A DNA stretch of 18,274 bases from Planctomycetota bacterium (GTDB lineage: Bacteria > Planctomycetota > JAMOSO01), in assembly GCA_027063065.1 (NCBI GenBank), contig JAMOSO010000010.1:1-18274 (forward strand), given 5' to 3'. A model generated the notes under the pieces. The model worked only from the letters and a program-made list of their open reading frames with translations. It searched no databases and was not told the DNA's origin. The position numbers were made by a program, and so were the translations under genes. This document shows positions 1 through 9,834 of the stretch, piece after piece (position 1 is the first letter of the stretch; every line of letters starts with the position of its first letter).

Positions 1-1
1 C

Positions 2-2398
2 AACCGAGTAAATCCCGGTGTTGATCCTGCTGCACAAGTAAAAGCTGATTTTTTAACAAAATTGGCTTTAGGCATACAACAAACAAATAGCCTAAGCCCA
101 GAAACTGCCTGTAAATTATTAGGCACTATGCTTGGCGGGTATAATCTTAGTGGGTTAATTAAACTATTAAATTGCGAGGATAAAATTGCCAGTATCGCTG
201 CTCAAGGTCTAAAAAACACATTGTTAATTGCTGATTATTTTGATGATATTGAAAATTTAGCCAATAACGGCAATAAATATGCCAAAGATATTTTATTGTC
301 ATGGGCAAATGCAGAATGGTTTAGCTCTGCCACTGAAATACCAAGCGAAATAAAAACCATTGTATATAAAGTAAACGGAGAAATTAACACCGATGATTTT
401 TCACCTGCTTCATTTGCTTTTACCCGTGCGGATATCCCCTTGCACGCAAACTCTATGGGTGGGTCATTGTTTCCAGATGGTCCAGCAGAAATAGCACAAC
501 TTAAAACTAAAAATTTACCTGTGGCCTTTGTTGGTGATGTTGTTGGCACTGGCAGTTCTCGTAAATCTGCATGCAATTCTTTATTGTGGCATATTGGCAA
601 CGATATTGATTTTGTACCCAACAAAAAAAATGGTGGCATAATTATAGGCGGAATCATCGCCCCAATATTTTTTAACACGGCAGAAGATTCTGGTGCGTTA
701 CCAATTCAAGCAGATGTATCAAAATTAAAAACAGGTCAAATAATTATCATCAAACCATTAGAAGGCAAAATATGTGCAGAAAATGGCGATGTAATAACCA
801 GCTATGATATCAAACCAGAAACCATCTTAGATGAATACAAAGCTGGAGGACGTGTACCTTTAATTATTGGCAAACAATTAAGTGAAAAAGCGCGAAAAAG
901 TTTATCGATGTCGCCACTATCAGAAACCAATATTTTTGCACAAGCTCCCGTGCCTCAACCAAAAAAAAACCAAGGTTATACATTAGCACAAAAATTAGTT
1001 GGTAAAGCCTGCAATCAAAAAGGTATTTTGCCAAGCACTTCTTGTTTGCCAAAAATGACAACAGTAGGCTCTCAAGATACTACTGGACCTATGACTGCCA
1101 ACGAAATGACAGAACTAGCTTGTTTAAAATTTCAAGCTGATTTAGTAATGCAATCTTTTTGCCATACAGCTGCCTACCCAAAACCAAATGATGTTTTAAC
1201 TCATGCAACATTGCCAAAATATATTTCTGAACGTCAAGGCGTATCCTTGCGTCCAGGCGATGGTGTAATTCACAGTTGGTTAAACCGTTTATTAGTGCCT
1301 GATACAGTTGGAACTGGCGGCGATTCACATACGCGATTTCCTATGGGCATTTCGTTTCCAGCAGGTAGTGGATTAGTTGCCTTTGCAGCCGCATTGGGAG
1401 TTATGCCTTTAGATATGCCAGAGTCTGTATTGGTGCGTTTTACAGGCGAACTACAAGAAGGGATAACTCTGCGCGATATTGTTAATGCCATTCCATACCA
1501 AGCTATTAAGCAAGGTCTTTTAACTGTTGAAAAAGAAAACAAAAAAAATATATTCTCTGGTCGCATCTTAGAAATGGAAGGACTACCAGACTTAACAGTT
1601 GAACAGGCTTTCGAGCTAACTGATGCTTCGGCAGAACGCTCTGCTGCTGCATCGACAATAAAATTAAACCGAGACTCTATTGTTACTTATTTAAAATCCA
1701 ATATAACTTTAATGCAAGCTATGATTGCCGATGGTTATGAAGATAAAGCAACACTGCAAAAGCGTATTGACGATGTTGCCGACTGGATTGAAAATGGTCA
1801 ATTAATGCAAGCTGACAGCAATGCAGAATATAAAGCAATTATAGAAATCAATTTAAATGAAGTTACAGAACCTATCGTTGCCTGCCCAAATGATCCTGAT
1901 GATGTAAAATTATTAAGTGAGATAGCCGGTGATAGTGTAGATGATGTTTTTATCGGTTCGTGTATGACAAATGTTGGCCATTTTAGAGCTGCCTCAGAAT
2001 TACTACGAGATAAAGGGCAAACTAAATCTCAACTATGGGTATGCCCTCCAACCAAAATGGATGCCGAACAATTACGTAAAGAAGGCTATTATTCTATATT
2101 TTCTAGCGCTGGTGCAAGGGTAGAAATACCTGGATGTTCTTTGTGTATGGGTAACCAAGCCCGTGTTGCCGATGGCGTAACTGTGTTTTCGACATCGACA
2201 CGCAATTTTAATAACCGCTTAGGCAATGGAGCGCAAGTTTATTTAGGTTCACCTGAATTAGCCGCTGCAGTTGCTTATATGGGCAAAATGCCAACCCCAC
2301 AAGAATATATGAACTTTATCGGCACTATCTTAAAAGACAAAAAAGATAAAATTTATCAATATTTAAATTTTAACTGCCAAGAAAACTTCAAACTTTAA
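2..2398 (+). CDS. acnB: Aconitate hydratase B, 5'-truncated at window edge
   Basis: Aconitase B (with 2-methylisocitrate dehydratase activity in the family) interconverts citrate and isocitrate in the TCA cycle, in the cytoplasm, using a [4Fe-4S] cluster. The reading frame is already open at base 2 ([16 protein letters not shown]...), matching an internal AcnB segment, so about 50 N-terminal residues lie off the left edge; the TTG at 62 is not the start. AcnB order is seen: N-terminal helical domain, swivel domain ([13 protein letters not shown]), then the catalytic core with [45 protein letters not shown]. The three cluster cysteines are present in FIGSCMTN and [11 protein letters not shown]. 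The C-terminus ends soon after YLNFN, roughly 20 residues shorter than E. coli AcnB. It is the only rightward gene and converges on rluD. Identity is very secure; nothing is visible of its promoter. Confidence 0.97.
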   Translation, partial: NRVNPGVDPAAQVKADFLTKLALGIQQTNSLSPETACKLLGTMLGGYNLSGLIKLLNCEDKIASIAAQGLKNTLLIADYFDDIENLANNGNKYAKDILLSWANAEWFSSATEIPSEIKTIVYKVNGEINTDDFSPASFAFTRADIPLHANSMGGSLFPDGPAEIAQLKTKNLPVAFVGDVVGTGSSRKSACNSLLWHIGNDIDFVPNKKNGGIIIGGIIAPIFFNTAEDSGALPIQADVSKLKTGQIIIIKPLEGKICAENGDVITSYDIKPETILDEYKAGGRVPLIIGKQLSEKARKSLSMSPLSETNIFAQAPVPQPKKNQGYTLAQKLVGKACNQKGILPSTSCLPKMTTVGSQDTTGPMTANEMTELACLKFQADLVMQSFCHTAAYPKPNDVLTHATLPKYISERQGVSLRPGDGVIHSWLNRLLVPDTVGTGGDSHTRFPMGISFPAGSGLVAFAAALGVMPLDMPESVLVRFTGELQEGITLRDIVNAIPYQAIKQGLLTVEKENKKNIFSGRILEMEGLPDLTVEQAFELTDASAERSAAASTIKLNRDSIVTYLKSNITLMQAMIADGYEDKATLQKRIDDVADWIENGQLMQADSNAEYKAIIEINLNEVTEPIVACPNDPDDVKLLSEIAGDSVDDVFIGSCMTNVGHFRAASELLRDKGQTKSQLWVCPPTKMDAEQLRKEGYYSIFSSAGARVEIPGCSLCMGNQARVADGVTVFSTSTRNFNNRLGNGAQVYLGSPELAAAVAYMGKMPTPQEYMNFIGTILKDKKDKIYQYLNFNCQENFKL

Positions 2399-2403
2399 TA
2401 CCC

Positions 2404-2443
2404 ACAATCTAACAGCCTATAATTATATAGGCTGTTAGATTGT
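2404..2443. terminator. Hairpin between convergent acnB and rluD
   Basis: Arms 2404-2421 and 2426-2443 are perfect 18-bp inverted repeats separated by a 4-nt ATTA loop. The hairpin starts 5 nt after the acnB stop, and its last base is the first base of the rluD stop codon on the other strand. It is well placed to end transcripts from both sides. Neither side has a clear T-tract beyond the stem, so a canonical intrinsic terminator is not fully met. Bidirectional termination is inferred from position and stem length. Confidence 0.7.
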
Positions 2444-3393
2444 TAAAGACCCAAACTATCAATAGCCAATTGCATATCCTCTGCCATTGGTGCTTGAATA
2501 GTCATAAGCTTATTTGTTATTGGATGTTCTAAGGTTATTTCAGACGCATGCAAAGCATGACGGGTTAATAATGCAGTTTCTTTTTTAGTATGATTTTTAC
2601 CCAAACTAGATAGATAAAAAGATTTTTCTTTGCCATATAAACTATCAGCTAATATTGGACATCCCAAATGAGTTAAATGCAAACGTATCTGATGCATACG
2701 CCCAGTATGAGGATAAGCATCAATTAACGATATGCCATTATTAATCGAGCGAACTTTATAATTTGTTAAAGCCTGTTTGCCCAGTTTAGATAAACGCATT
2801 GAAATCCAATCCTTTGTACTGCGTCCTATAGGCTCGTCAACTATACCCTCTTGAGAACTTGGCTCTCCATGGCAGATTGCTATATAATGCTTTTTGATTT
2901 TTCTTGCTTTAAACAATGCCAACAAGGCAATGTGCGATTCTGCTGTTTTAGACAATAAAATACAACCAGAAGTATCCTTGTCTAAGCGGTGCACAACACC
3001 TGGACGTTCTGCCCCATCCATATTAGGCAAATCAGGATAATGATTTAACACAGCATTAACCAACACACCTTCACGATGTCCCGGTGATGGATAAACCACC
3101 ATAGGAGCAGGCTTATTAACGCATAACAAATGCTCGTCTTCGTATAAAATATCTAGTGGTATATCTTCTGGCTTGGCATCAAAACTAGAAGGTGCATCAA
3201 TTTGAACCTCTACTTTATCACCCAATCGCAATTTATATCCAGTTTTGACCATACGCTCAGAAACCAAAATGCGCGCGGTCTTAACCATCTTTTGCAAATG
3301 AGCCCGTGAAAAGTCTGGATAACGATGAAGCAACACCGCATCTAGGCGTTGCTTCACCTCATCTTCTGAAACCACAAAGGTTTCTATAATCAT
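2443..3393 (-). CDS. rluD: Ribosomal large subunit pseudouridine synthase, RluA/RluD family
   Basis: This protein of 316 residues isomerises uridines to pseudouridine in 23S rRNA; by family the RluD targets are in helix 69 (positions 1911, 1915, 1917). Residues 13-65 form an S4 RNA-binding domain (QRLDAVLLHRYPDFSRAHLQ...). The catalytic domain follows, with the signature HRLDKDTSG at 135-143, where D138 is the expected catalytic aspartate. NKPAPMVVYPSPGH and PHTGRMHQIRLHL are further family blocks. The S4 domain plus a length close to E. coli RluD favour RluD over RluA or RluC, though the exact target uridines cannot be read from sequence. It starts 3 nt after metK, so it is surely co-transcribed with it; only a weak AAG-type ribosome binding site is visible, consistent with coupling. 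Confidence 0.9.
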   Translation of the reverse strand: MIIETFVVSEDEVKQRLDAVLLHRYPDFSRAHLQKMVKTARILVSERMVKTGYKLRLGDKVEVQIDAPSSFDAKPEDIPLDILYEDEHLLCVNKPAPMVVYPSPGHREGVLVNAVLNHYPDLPNMDGAERPGVVHRLDKDTSGCILLSKTAESHIALLALFKARKIKKHYIAICHGEPSSQEGIVDEPIGRSTKDWISMRLSKLGKQALTNYKVRSINNGISLIDAYPHTGRMHQIRLHLTHLGCPILADSLYGKEKSFYLSSLGKNHTKKETALLTRHALHASEITLEHPITNKLMTIQAPMAEDMQLAIDSLGL

Positions 3394-3396
3394 ATC

Positions 3397-4566
3397 TTAT
3401 TTACTTGCAATCGCTTTTTTTAATTCTGCGGCTTTATCAGTTTGTTCCCAAGTAAAATCTTTACCTGTACGACCAAAATGACCATGGGCAGCAGTCTGCT
3501 TAAAAATAGGACGTTTAAGTTGTAAAGTTGTAAGAATACCTGTTGGTGTCAATTTAAATACTTTACGAACCGCCGCAGTAATTTCAGCATCCTCTACCTT
3601 ACCTGTGCCAAAAGTATCAACCAATACGGATGTTGGCTCAGCAACGCCAATAGCATAAGAAAGTTGCACCTCACATTTCTCTGCCAATTTAGCAGCTACA
3701 ACATTTTTAGCAATATATCGTGCCATATAAGCTGCGGAACGATCAACTTTAGAAGGATCTTTACCAGAGAAAGCACCGCCACCATGACGACCCATACCAC
3801 CGTATGTATCAACAATTATTTTGCGACCTGTTAAACCACAATCACCCATTGGCCCACCAATAACAAAACGACCTGTTGGATTTACATGAAAGATAGTTTT
3901 TTTGTCCAACATTTTTTCTGGAATAACTTTTTTAATTACATTGGCAATAATGTCCTTGCGGATTTTAGCCAAACTTACATTTTCGGCGTGTTGTGTTGAA
4001 ATTACAACTGTATCCACGCGTTTTGGTTTGCCATTTTCATACTCAATAGTAACTTGAGATTTAGAATCTGGACGCAAATATTTTAGTTTGCCGTTCTTGC
4101 GTACTTTTGCCATTTCAGCAACCAACTTATGACTATATTGAATAGCCATTGGCATTTTTTGAGGAGTTTCATTACAAGCAAAACCAAACATTATACCTTG
4201 ATCACCAGCACCTTGCTCTTTGTGTAAACCTTCGCCAGCCGTAACACCTTGAGAGATATCAGGAGATTGCTTATCTAAACTCACAATCACGGCACAAGTA
4301 TCGGCATCAAAGCCCATTGCAGAATCTGTATAGCCGATATTTCTAATTGTTTCGCGAGCAACTGCCGCAATATCAACACTAGCTTTTGTTGTTACTTCTC
4401 CAGCAATTACAACCATTCCAGTTGTAATCATAGTTTCGCAAGCTACGCGACTTTCAGAATCTTGAGCTAACATTGCATCTAAAACTGCATCAGAAATTTG
4501 ATCGGCAATTTTATCGGGATGCCCCATTGATACTGATTCAGATGTAAAAAGGTGACGTTCTGTCAT
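3397..4566 (-). CDS. metK: S-adenosylmethionine synthetase
   Basis: MetK makes S-adenosylmethionine from methionine and ATP in the cytoplasm. The frame is open to 4620, but I place the start at 4566 (389 residues): [19 protein letters not shown] is the conserved family N-terminus, and AGGAAG (4571-4576) sits 4 nt before this ATG. The 18 extra upstream residues are hydrophobic and unlike the family. Signature motifs are GHPDK (15-19), [16 protein letters not shown] (119-134) and GGGAFSGKD (262-270), the last being the P-loop-like phosphate-binding region. Length is normal for the family. It is the first gene of a pair with rluD, 135 bp downstream of sulP. An independent promoter in that gap is likely, and the leader has possible regulatory pairing. 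Confidence 0.97.
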   Translation of the reverse strand: MTERHLFTSESVSMGHPDKIADQISDAVLDAMLAQDSESRVACETMITTGMVVIAGEVTTKASVDIAAVARETIRNIGYTDSAMGFDADTCAVIVSLDKQSPDISQGVTAGEGLHKEQGAGDQGIMFGFACNETPQKMPMAIQYSHKLVAEMAKVRKNGKLKYLRPDSKSQVTIEYENGKPKRVDTVVISTQHAENVSLAKIRKDIIANVIKKVIPEKMLDKKTIFHVNPTGRFVIGGPMGDCGLTGRKIIVDTYGGMGRHGGGAFSGKDPSKVDRSAAYMARYIAKNVVAAKLAEKCEVQLSYAIGVAEPTSVLVDTFGTGKVEDAEITAAVRKVFKLTPTGILTTLQLKRPIFKQTAAHGHFGRTGKDFTWEQTDKAAELKKAIASK

Positions 4567-4701
4567 AATGCTTCCTAAAAAGATAAAGTAAAAAACTATA
4601 AACCTATACAATTTAAACATATAAGAACTTAAAACTCAAGATTTCCACATACAATACAACCACGGGTTGAGAGTGATAAACGTATTACAATTTTATAAAT
4701 T
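4567..4701 (-). promoter_or_regulatory. metK leader with alternative pairings
   Basis: The 135-bp space between sulP and metK contains a short perfect hairpin (CAACC 4657-4661, GGTTG 4665-4669, 3-nt loop). A competing pairing joins CTCAA (4635-4639) with TTGAG (4667-4671) and shares three bases with the first. Position before metK makes a SAM-responsive element conceivable, but I do not recognise any of the SAM riboswitch consensus sequences I know (SAM-I, SAM-II or SAM/SAH). The hairpin may equally be a weak end for the sulP transcript. No promoter stands out; a TTGAGT (about 4634-4639) with weak AT-rich -10 candidates is possible. Confidence 0.3.
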
Positions 4702-6225
4702 TTAAATTACTTTAAAATTTATATTTTTAAAAACATTGCGTTTGTCTATATCTTTTAATTGCTGTAATTGTTGTTGTTGCAAAACGATAGAAACTTTAAT
4801 CATTTTATCTTCTAATTTTAAAATTAAATCTTTTAAAGTAAAAATAGCCGTTATATCTAAAAAAGGAACTTGTTTAATATCTAGCACTAAATGTTTTGTG
4901 CCTAGCGCTTCATCTACCTTAGCCTCAAAAGCTGTACTAGAACCAAAAAAGAAAGCACCTGAAATACTGACAACCCTCAACCCTTCTTCATTAAAATCTA
5001 TATCTGGACAAGCTTCACCACTCAACTCAATTTTGGTTTCCTTAGTGATGCGATACACAACAAGTAATGATGCCAAAACCACACCCAAGCCAACCGCAGT
5101 AATTAAATCCACAAATACTGTTACAAAAAATACACTAAGCATAACAATTAAATCATTTTTTGGGGCCTGTTTGATAATTTGTAAAAATCTATAATCCAAA
5201 ATATCAACACCAACTTTAATTAAAATACCAGATAAAACTGCCATCGGAATTTGCGAGGCAATTGGTGCTAAAAATAAAACAACCATTAACAAGATAACCG
5301 AATGAGTCATACCAGAAATATTATTAGTGCCACCACTATTAATATTAATAACTGTCCGCATAGTAGCACCTGCACCCGGATTAGCACCAACTAATGCACA
5401 CAAGCTATTGCCTATGCCCTGCCCAATTAATTCTTTATTAGGATTATGCTTAGTTCGTGTTACCGAATCGGCAACTATAGATGTTAGCAAAGTATCAATT
5501 GTACCTAATACTGCCAACGTAAGCCCAAATGTCAAAATAGGTTTGATATTTGACAAATTAAAATCAGGAAATTTAACCTCTGGCAGACCTACAGGTATAT
5601 GGCCAATCGTAGCAACTGACAAATGCCCCATAGCACTAATAGGTGTTAATACTAACAAAGCAATCAATGGAGCTGGTATGATTTTGGTAATTTTACGTGG
5701 CGTAAAAAAAACTATCGCCAACGATGCCAACGCTAAAAAAAAAGTTGTATAATGGATATTCAACAAATTACTTGGCAAATTAAAAATGACATCCAAAATT
5801 TTAGCGTTGCTTTCTAAACCTAAAAATGGATTTATTTGTAAAATAATAATTATGATGCCTATCCCACTCATAAAACCAGATATTACTGGATATGGAATAT
5901 ATCTTACAAATTTACCAATTTTAAAAATGCCAAATGCAATCTGAAACAAACCAGCCAACATAACCGTTGCCATAATTGGGCCGATTTCACCATTAAAGGC
6001 ACTGACACCTGATGCCATAATTACTGTCATTGGCCCAGTTGGACCTGATATTTGCGTGTCGGTACCGCCAAACAAAGATGCAAAAAAACCTAAAACAATT
6101 GCTCCATATAAACCTGCAGTAGCGCCTAAACCACTAGCTACACCAAAAGCCAACGCCAACGGCAAAGCCACGACCGCAGCTGTAATCCCACCAAGCAAGT
6201 TTTGTTTAATATGCAATGCCTGCAT
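4702..6225 (-). CDS. SulP-family anion permease with STAS domain
   Basis: An inner-membrane anion transporter of the SulP/SLC26 family (507 residues). Residues 1 to about 395 are almost continuously hydrophobic and contain the family N-terminus (LLGGITAAVVALPLALAFG), the SGPTGPMTV segment, and NKELIGQGIGNSLCALVGANPGAGATMRT. Residues about 410-507 form a cytoplasmic STAS domain, with VPFLDITAIFTL at the position of the conserved Asp-x-Ser/Thr loop. Substrate cannot be told: the family moves sulfate, bicarbonate, or dicarboxylates. GGAGA (6231-6235) lies 5 nt before the ATG. The gene follows the aminopeptidase gene by 28 nt and is probably the last gene of the kefB-led run. The C-terminus is rich in glutamine (QQQQLQQL), which is slightly unusual for STAS. 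Confidence 0.93.
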   Translation of the reverse strand: MQALHIKQNLLGGITAAVVALPLALAFGVASGLGATAGLYGAIVLGFFASLFGGTDTQISGPTGPMTVIMASGVSAFNGEIGPIMATVMLAGLFQIAFGIFKIGKFVRYIPYPVISGFMSGIGIIIIILQINPFLGLESNAKILDVIFNLPSNLLNIHYTTFFLALASLAIVFFTPRKITKIIPAPLIALLVLTPISAMGHLSVATIGHIPVGLPEVKFPDFNLSNIKPILTFGLTLAVLGTIDTLLTSIVADSVTRTKHNPNKELIGQGIGNSLCALVGANPGAGATMRTVININSGGTNNISGMTHSVILLMVVLFLAPIASQIPMAVLSGILIKVGVDILDYRFLQIIKQAPKNDLIVMLSVFFVTVFVDLITAVGLGVVLASLLVVYRITKETKIELSGEACPDIDFNEEGLRVVSISGAFFFGSSTAFEAKVDEALGTKHLVLDIKQVPFLDITAIFTLKDLILKLEDKMIKVSIVLQQQQLQQLKDIDKRNVFKNINFKVI

Positions 6226-6253
6226 TAATATCTCCGTTTAAATCCTACGCAAA

Positions 6254-7522
6254 TTAATTACAAAAACCAATTAAAACTTTAACCATATCTTGATAGTCGG
6301 CTATACTGCAAGTTTCGTTTATACTATGCATAGCCAACATAGCAATGCCTATATCAACGCCCTTAACACCTAATTGTGCCGATGTCAAAGGACCTATCGT
6401 ACTACCCGATGGAATATCGGCACGATTTATCATTTCTTGATATTGAACACCCACTTTTTGACATATATCTATAAAAGTTTGTACAGTTCTGGCACAACTA
6501 ATATATCTATGATTTGCACTTTGCTTAATTACAACACCTTGACCTAATTTTGGTGCATAGTAATTATCATGTTTATCTGCAAAATTAGGATGAAGCGCAT
6601 GAGCACCATCAACTGATAACATAAAAGAGTTAGCCAAAGCGCGCTCGTATACATCACAATCTTTTTCAAAATTACAAATCCTATTTAAAACAGTAGATAC
6701 AAAGCTACCGTCAGCACCTACTGCCGAATTTGAACCAATTTCTTCGTGATCTAAAAACAATCCAACCACTGTACTATTTTGAACCGATAAATGTGCCAAA
6801 GATTCTAATATAGCTTGGCACATAGATAAATTATCTATTCTGGCGGCCTGTAATATATCACCATCTAAACCCAGCACCTCTGTGCTATTACTTGGAATTA
6901 AATACAAATCCATAGCACCTATATCAGAAACCGACACTTTAAAATAATCCGCTAAAAATTTTTGAATAAAATCATTTTCAGTATCCTGTGTCGACAACCC
7001 AAACAATGCTTGTAAATGGTTATGCTTGTTGTATTCAAAACCTTTATTGACATCACGATTAAGATGTATTGCCAAATTAGCAATAGTTGCCACAGGCTTA
7101 GTAACGCAATTTCTGGCAATCCATTGTGTACCTTGCTTTAACATTACTTGTCCTGCCAAAGACAACGGTCTATCTAACCATGTATTTAATATTGGCGAAC
7201 CATACACTTCAACGGCACAACGTTTTATACCACTTGTAATATGCTGAGAATTAATCTTAATTTTAAAAATAGGCGAATCACAATGCGAAGCCAAAATTTT
7301 AAATCCATTTTGCGCTAAATTATCACCCTGTTGCCAAGCAATCACCGAAGTATCAAAACGCTTTATATAATACCTGCTATTAACTTGCAAATCCCAACTA
7401 GATGCCTCATCAAGCAATTTAAAGCCCAAAGAGTCTAAAGTATCGGCAATATTATTTGCACTATGAAATACACTTGGACTACTTTCTATAAATCTTTGCA
7501 ATCTATTTAATATATCACTCAT
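6254..7522 (-). CDS. M18 family aminopeptidase (aspartyl aminopeptidase-like)
   Basis: A cytosolic dizinc exopeptidase of family M18 (422 residues, the usual size). In the family these enzymes release N-terminal acidic or other residues from peptides. Visible metal and catalytic motifs are SHCDSP (H80, D82; family GAHTDSP), ARIDN with D230, DHEEIGS (258-264, the catalytic Glu and ligand Glu), SVDGAHALHPN (D305) and the C-terminal PSGSTIGP...LAMHS (H399). Together they cover all expected zinc ligands, so the enzyme should be active. The first motif reads HCD instead of HTD, which is a mild deviation. It sits 8 nt after the RNase HII-like gene within the packed run. Specificity (Asp/Glu versus others) is not readable. 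Confidence 0.93.
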   Translation of the reverse strand: MSDILNRLQRFIESSPSVFHSANNIADTLDSLGFKLLDEASSWDLQVNSRYYIKRFDTSVIAWQQGDNLAQNGFKILASHCDSPIFKIKINSQHITSGIKRCAVEVYGSPILNTWLDRPLSLAGQVMLKQGTQWIARNCVTKPVATIANLAIHLNRDVNKGFEYNKHNHLQALFGLSTQDTENDFIQKFLADYFKVSVSDIGAMDLYLIPSNSTEVLGLDGDILQAARIDNLSMCQAILESLAHLSVQNSTVVGLFLDHEEIGSNSAVGADGSFVSTVLNRICNFEKDCDVYERALANSFMLSVDGAHALHPNFADKHDNYYAPKLGQGVVIKQSANHRYISCARTVQTFIDICQKVGVQYQEMINRADIPSGSTIGPLTSAQLGVKGVDIGIAMLAMHSINETCSIADYQDMVKVLIGFCN

Positions 7523-7530
7523 CGCTACCC

Positions 7531-8454
7531 TTATTTTTTACGTCTTAACATATCTATATTATTTGGCAACACTTTTGCATCCTCCAAATCCTGCAAAAAG
7601 CGTTTACCATCTTGAGGATATCCCGCAGTTGGTTTAATACTTGGGACTTGATTTTGCCAATAATTATTAAATTCTAGCATAAATATTTCACGGCAATATT
7701 TGGCAATTAAAGAAGCTAAAGCAACTTCAAAAAACTGTTGATCAGCTTTACAATGAAACTCAATCAGCATATTTTTGCAAGTATATTTAGAAGCCACTCC
7801 AGAGCCTTCGCTTAATGTTACAACCTCATTTAAAAACACTTCTTGTAACCATTGACTATAATACCTACGCCCGCCTTGTTGATCGACCACAAGCCTTGCA
7901 TTTATATTACAATCTAGTTTTGACATTAACTGATTTAAAATTGACTGACATGTCAACGCCTTGTTGGATGTTTTATCTAAAGATTTATTAAAGTCATAAG
8001 CTGTATAAAAACCTAATGACAAATCTAAAATTTTAACATTTAAATTTTGACATTGCTGTTTAATGTATAAACCATTTTGATTACAAGTTGCTAACGAAGC
8101 TTTAATGGGCAAGGCTTTATTAGCCAAATTGCTATACCATGCAATATTTTTATAGCTACAATCTGCGCCCAATAAATTTAAAAGTTGACCTACGTTTTTT
8201 GGTACGCACCCAAAGGCACTGGCTATAACACTCAACACTGTGCGTTCTAAAATTTCAATACCTTTTGCCTTAGAAAATATTTTTTTACTATCATCAACAA
8301 CTATTTTATCAGTAGAAGATTTATCCTTGTTTAATAATTGTCCCAAAATAAGATTAAAATCAAAATGCTCGGGGGCTTCAAATTTAGTCATACCAACACA
8401 AAAAACCCCTAAAACTGGCCCTAAACCTGCTTCGTCAATTCCGATATAATTCAT
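7531..8454 (-). CDS. Divergent ribonuclease HII-like protein
   Basis: The N-terminus YIGIDEAGLGPVLG matches the RNase HII active-site opening (D7, E8), and VVDDSKKIFSKAK (52-64) matches the DSKxL block. A third acidic residue is D191 in RLVVDQQGGRR. The block VALASLIAKYCREIFML (244-260) corresponds to the family ASxxAKxxRD motif, but the fourth catalytic Asp is replaced by E256. PTAGYPQDGKRF (275-286) resembles the C-terminal GYP-H region. At 307 residues it is about 100 longer than standard RNase HII (around 200); the extra segment lies at about 83-180. I expect an RNase H-fold nuclease acting on RNA in RNA/DNA hybrids, but activity is inferred. Its ATG overlaps the mgtE stop (ATGA), so the two are translationally coupled. 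It is not obviously the cell's main rnhB. Confidence 0.75.
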   Translation of the reverse strand: MNYIGIDEAGLGPVLGVFCVGMTKFEAPEHFDFNLILGQLLNKDKSSTDKIVVDDSKKIFSKAKGIEILERTVLSVIASAFGCVPKNVGQLLNLLGADCSYKNIAWYSNLANKALPIKASLATCNQNGLYIKQQCQNLNVKILDLSLGFYTAYDFNKSLDKTSNKALTCQSILNQLMSKLDCNINARLVVDQQGGRRYYSQWLQEVFLNEVVTLSEGSGVASKYTCKNMLIEFHCKADQQFFEVALASLIAKYCREIFMLEFNNYWQNQVPSIKPTAGYPQDGKRFLQDLEDAKVLPNNIDMLRRKK

Positions 8455-9830
8455 ATCCCAAATACAATTTTTGCAATATTTATATAAATTAAAATACCTG
8501 TAATATCAATTATACAAGCTATCATCGGTGTAGAAATCAACGCTGGATCAATACCTGCTTTTTCTAGCGACATTGGCAAAATACATCCCAATGCTTTAGC
8601 TACAAATACTAAAATCATAACTGATAACCCAACTGTTAGCGCCAAATTAATTGCTATATCAAATTGACTAGACTCTACCAACAATGCCCCACCCCCCATC
8701 AACAATCCCAGTACCAAACCTATAATTAAACCTACCTGTAGTTCTCTGCGCAAAACTAACCACATATCACTTTGTTTTAGTTCTCCTGTAGCTATACTTC
8801 TTATCACAATAGTTGTGGTTTGAGCTCCAGCATTACCACCTGCACCAATTAACAACGGAATAAAAAATGTTAAAGCTATAATCTGTTTAAAAACATCTTG
8901 ATTTTGATTTAAAATCCAAATAGATATATAACCTACCATAATTAACAATACTAACCACTTAATACGTGCGGCGGCTATTTTAAAAATATTGTCGCGATGA
9001 TAATTCATCTGCTCGCCAACTGCCGCTAATTGATAAAAATCCTCAGTGGCTTCTTCTTCTAAAATATCAACAATATCATCAACGGTTACAATTCCTACAA
9101 TATGTTTTTCTGTGTCGACCACTGGCAGAGCTAAAAAATCATATTGCTTGACCAAAGCTCCAGCTTCTTCCCTATCTGATGTAGCTAGTATATATTTAAT
9201 ACTACCTTGCATTATATTTTTTAAAGTGTCAAATCCAGGTGCTAAGATTAAATCTTTTAAAGATACTACACCTACTAAAACTCTGTCATCATTAATAATA
9301 TAAGTATAATAAACCGTCTCGCGAGATGGAGCTAAACGCCTTATAGTCTCTAAAGCCTTAGATACTGTAGTTTCTTGATTTATGGCTATATAATCGGTAG
9401 TCATTATGGAACCGACCATATCATCTTCAAAAGCTGAAAGTTTTTTAATATCTAACCTCTCCGCCCTTGCAATACTAGGATATAATAAATCTTGTCGTTG
9501 TTCATCTAAACTTTGAAATAAATCAGTACGCTCATCTGGCGACATATCTTCTAGTAAATCTGTAAGTTCTTTATCTGATATAATTTCTGCAATTTGTAAT
9601 TGCCGTTCCGGTTCAAAATAACTAAAAATATCAGAACGCAAATCACCATCTAACATAGACAATAATTGCCATTGTTCTTGGTTTTCTAATGGCTCTAAAA
9701 ATTCCGCAACTGAAGCAGGATGTAAATCATTACAAAATGCCGATAATTTATTTTTGGATTTTGTAATTAACATTTTACGCAACTCTGGCACCATCAAGGT
9801 ATTAAGAAGTTTATTAGTATGTTCATTCAT
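8451..9830 (-). CDS. mgtE: MgtE-family magnesium transporter
   Basis: A channel-like Mg2+ transporter of the inner membrane (459 residues from the chosen start). Order: N-terminal helical superfamily domain (about 1-130), two CBS domains (about 135-255, starting at GSIMTTDY), then a linker helix and five transmembrane segments (about 280-457). Family signatures are GGNAGAQTTTIVIRSIATGE and GIDPALISTPMIACIIDITG; the last Asp corresponds to the pore Mg2+ ligand. In the family the N and CBS domains close the pore when cytoplasmic Mg2+ is high. A GTG at 9842 would add four residues, but ATG at 9830 is preferred because AGGTGAG lies 7-8 nt upstream of it, inside the end of the HD gene, while the GTG is itself part of that site. 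The stop overlaps the RNase HII-like start by 4 nt. Confidence 0.95.
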   Translation of the reverse strand: MNEHTNKLLNTLMVPELRKMLITKSKNKLSAFCNDLHPASVAEFLEPLENQEQWQLLSMLDGDLRSDIFSYFEPERQLQIAEIISDKELTDLLEDMSPDERTDLFQSLDEQRQDLLYPSIARAERLDIKKLSAFEDDMVGSIMTTDYIAINQETTVSKALETIRRLAPSRETVYYTYIINDDRVLVGVVSLKDLILAPGFDTLKNIMQGSIKYILATSDREEAGALVKQYDFLALPVVDTEKHIVGIVTVDDIVDILEEEATEDFYQLAAVGEQMNYHRDNIFKIAAARIKWLVLLIMVGYISIWILNQNQDVFKQIIALTFFIPLLIGAGGNAGAQTTTIVIRSIATGELKQSDMWLVLRRELQVGLIIGLVLGLLMGGGALLVESSQFDIAINLALTVGLSVMILVFVAKALGCILPMSLEKAGIDPALISTPMIACIIDITGILIYINIAKIVFGI

Positions 9831-9834
9831 CGTA

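Noticed and set aside
62-64. TTG as the true start of acnB
   Set aside because: The frame upstream to base 2 encodes conserved AcnB sequence, so the gene is simply cut by the window edge.
4567-4620. Longer metK with 18 extra N-terminal residues
   Set aside because: The extension is hydrophobic and unlike the family, while the ATG at 4566 has AGGAAG 4 nt upstream and begins the conserved [11 protein letters not shown] sequence.
4640-4650. DnaA-box-like ATTTCCACA in the metK leader
   Set aside because: A single site with a mismatch to the consensus, without a cluster of boxes or origin-associated genes nearby.
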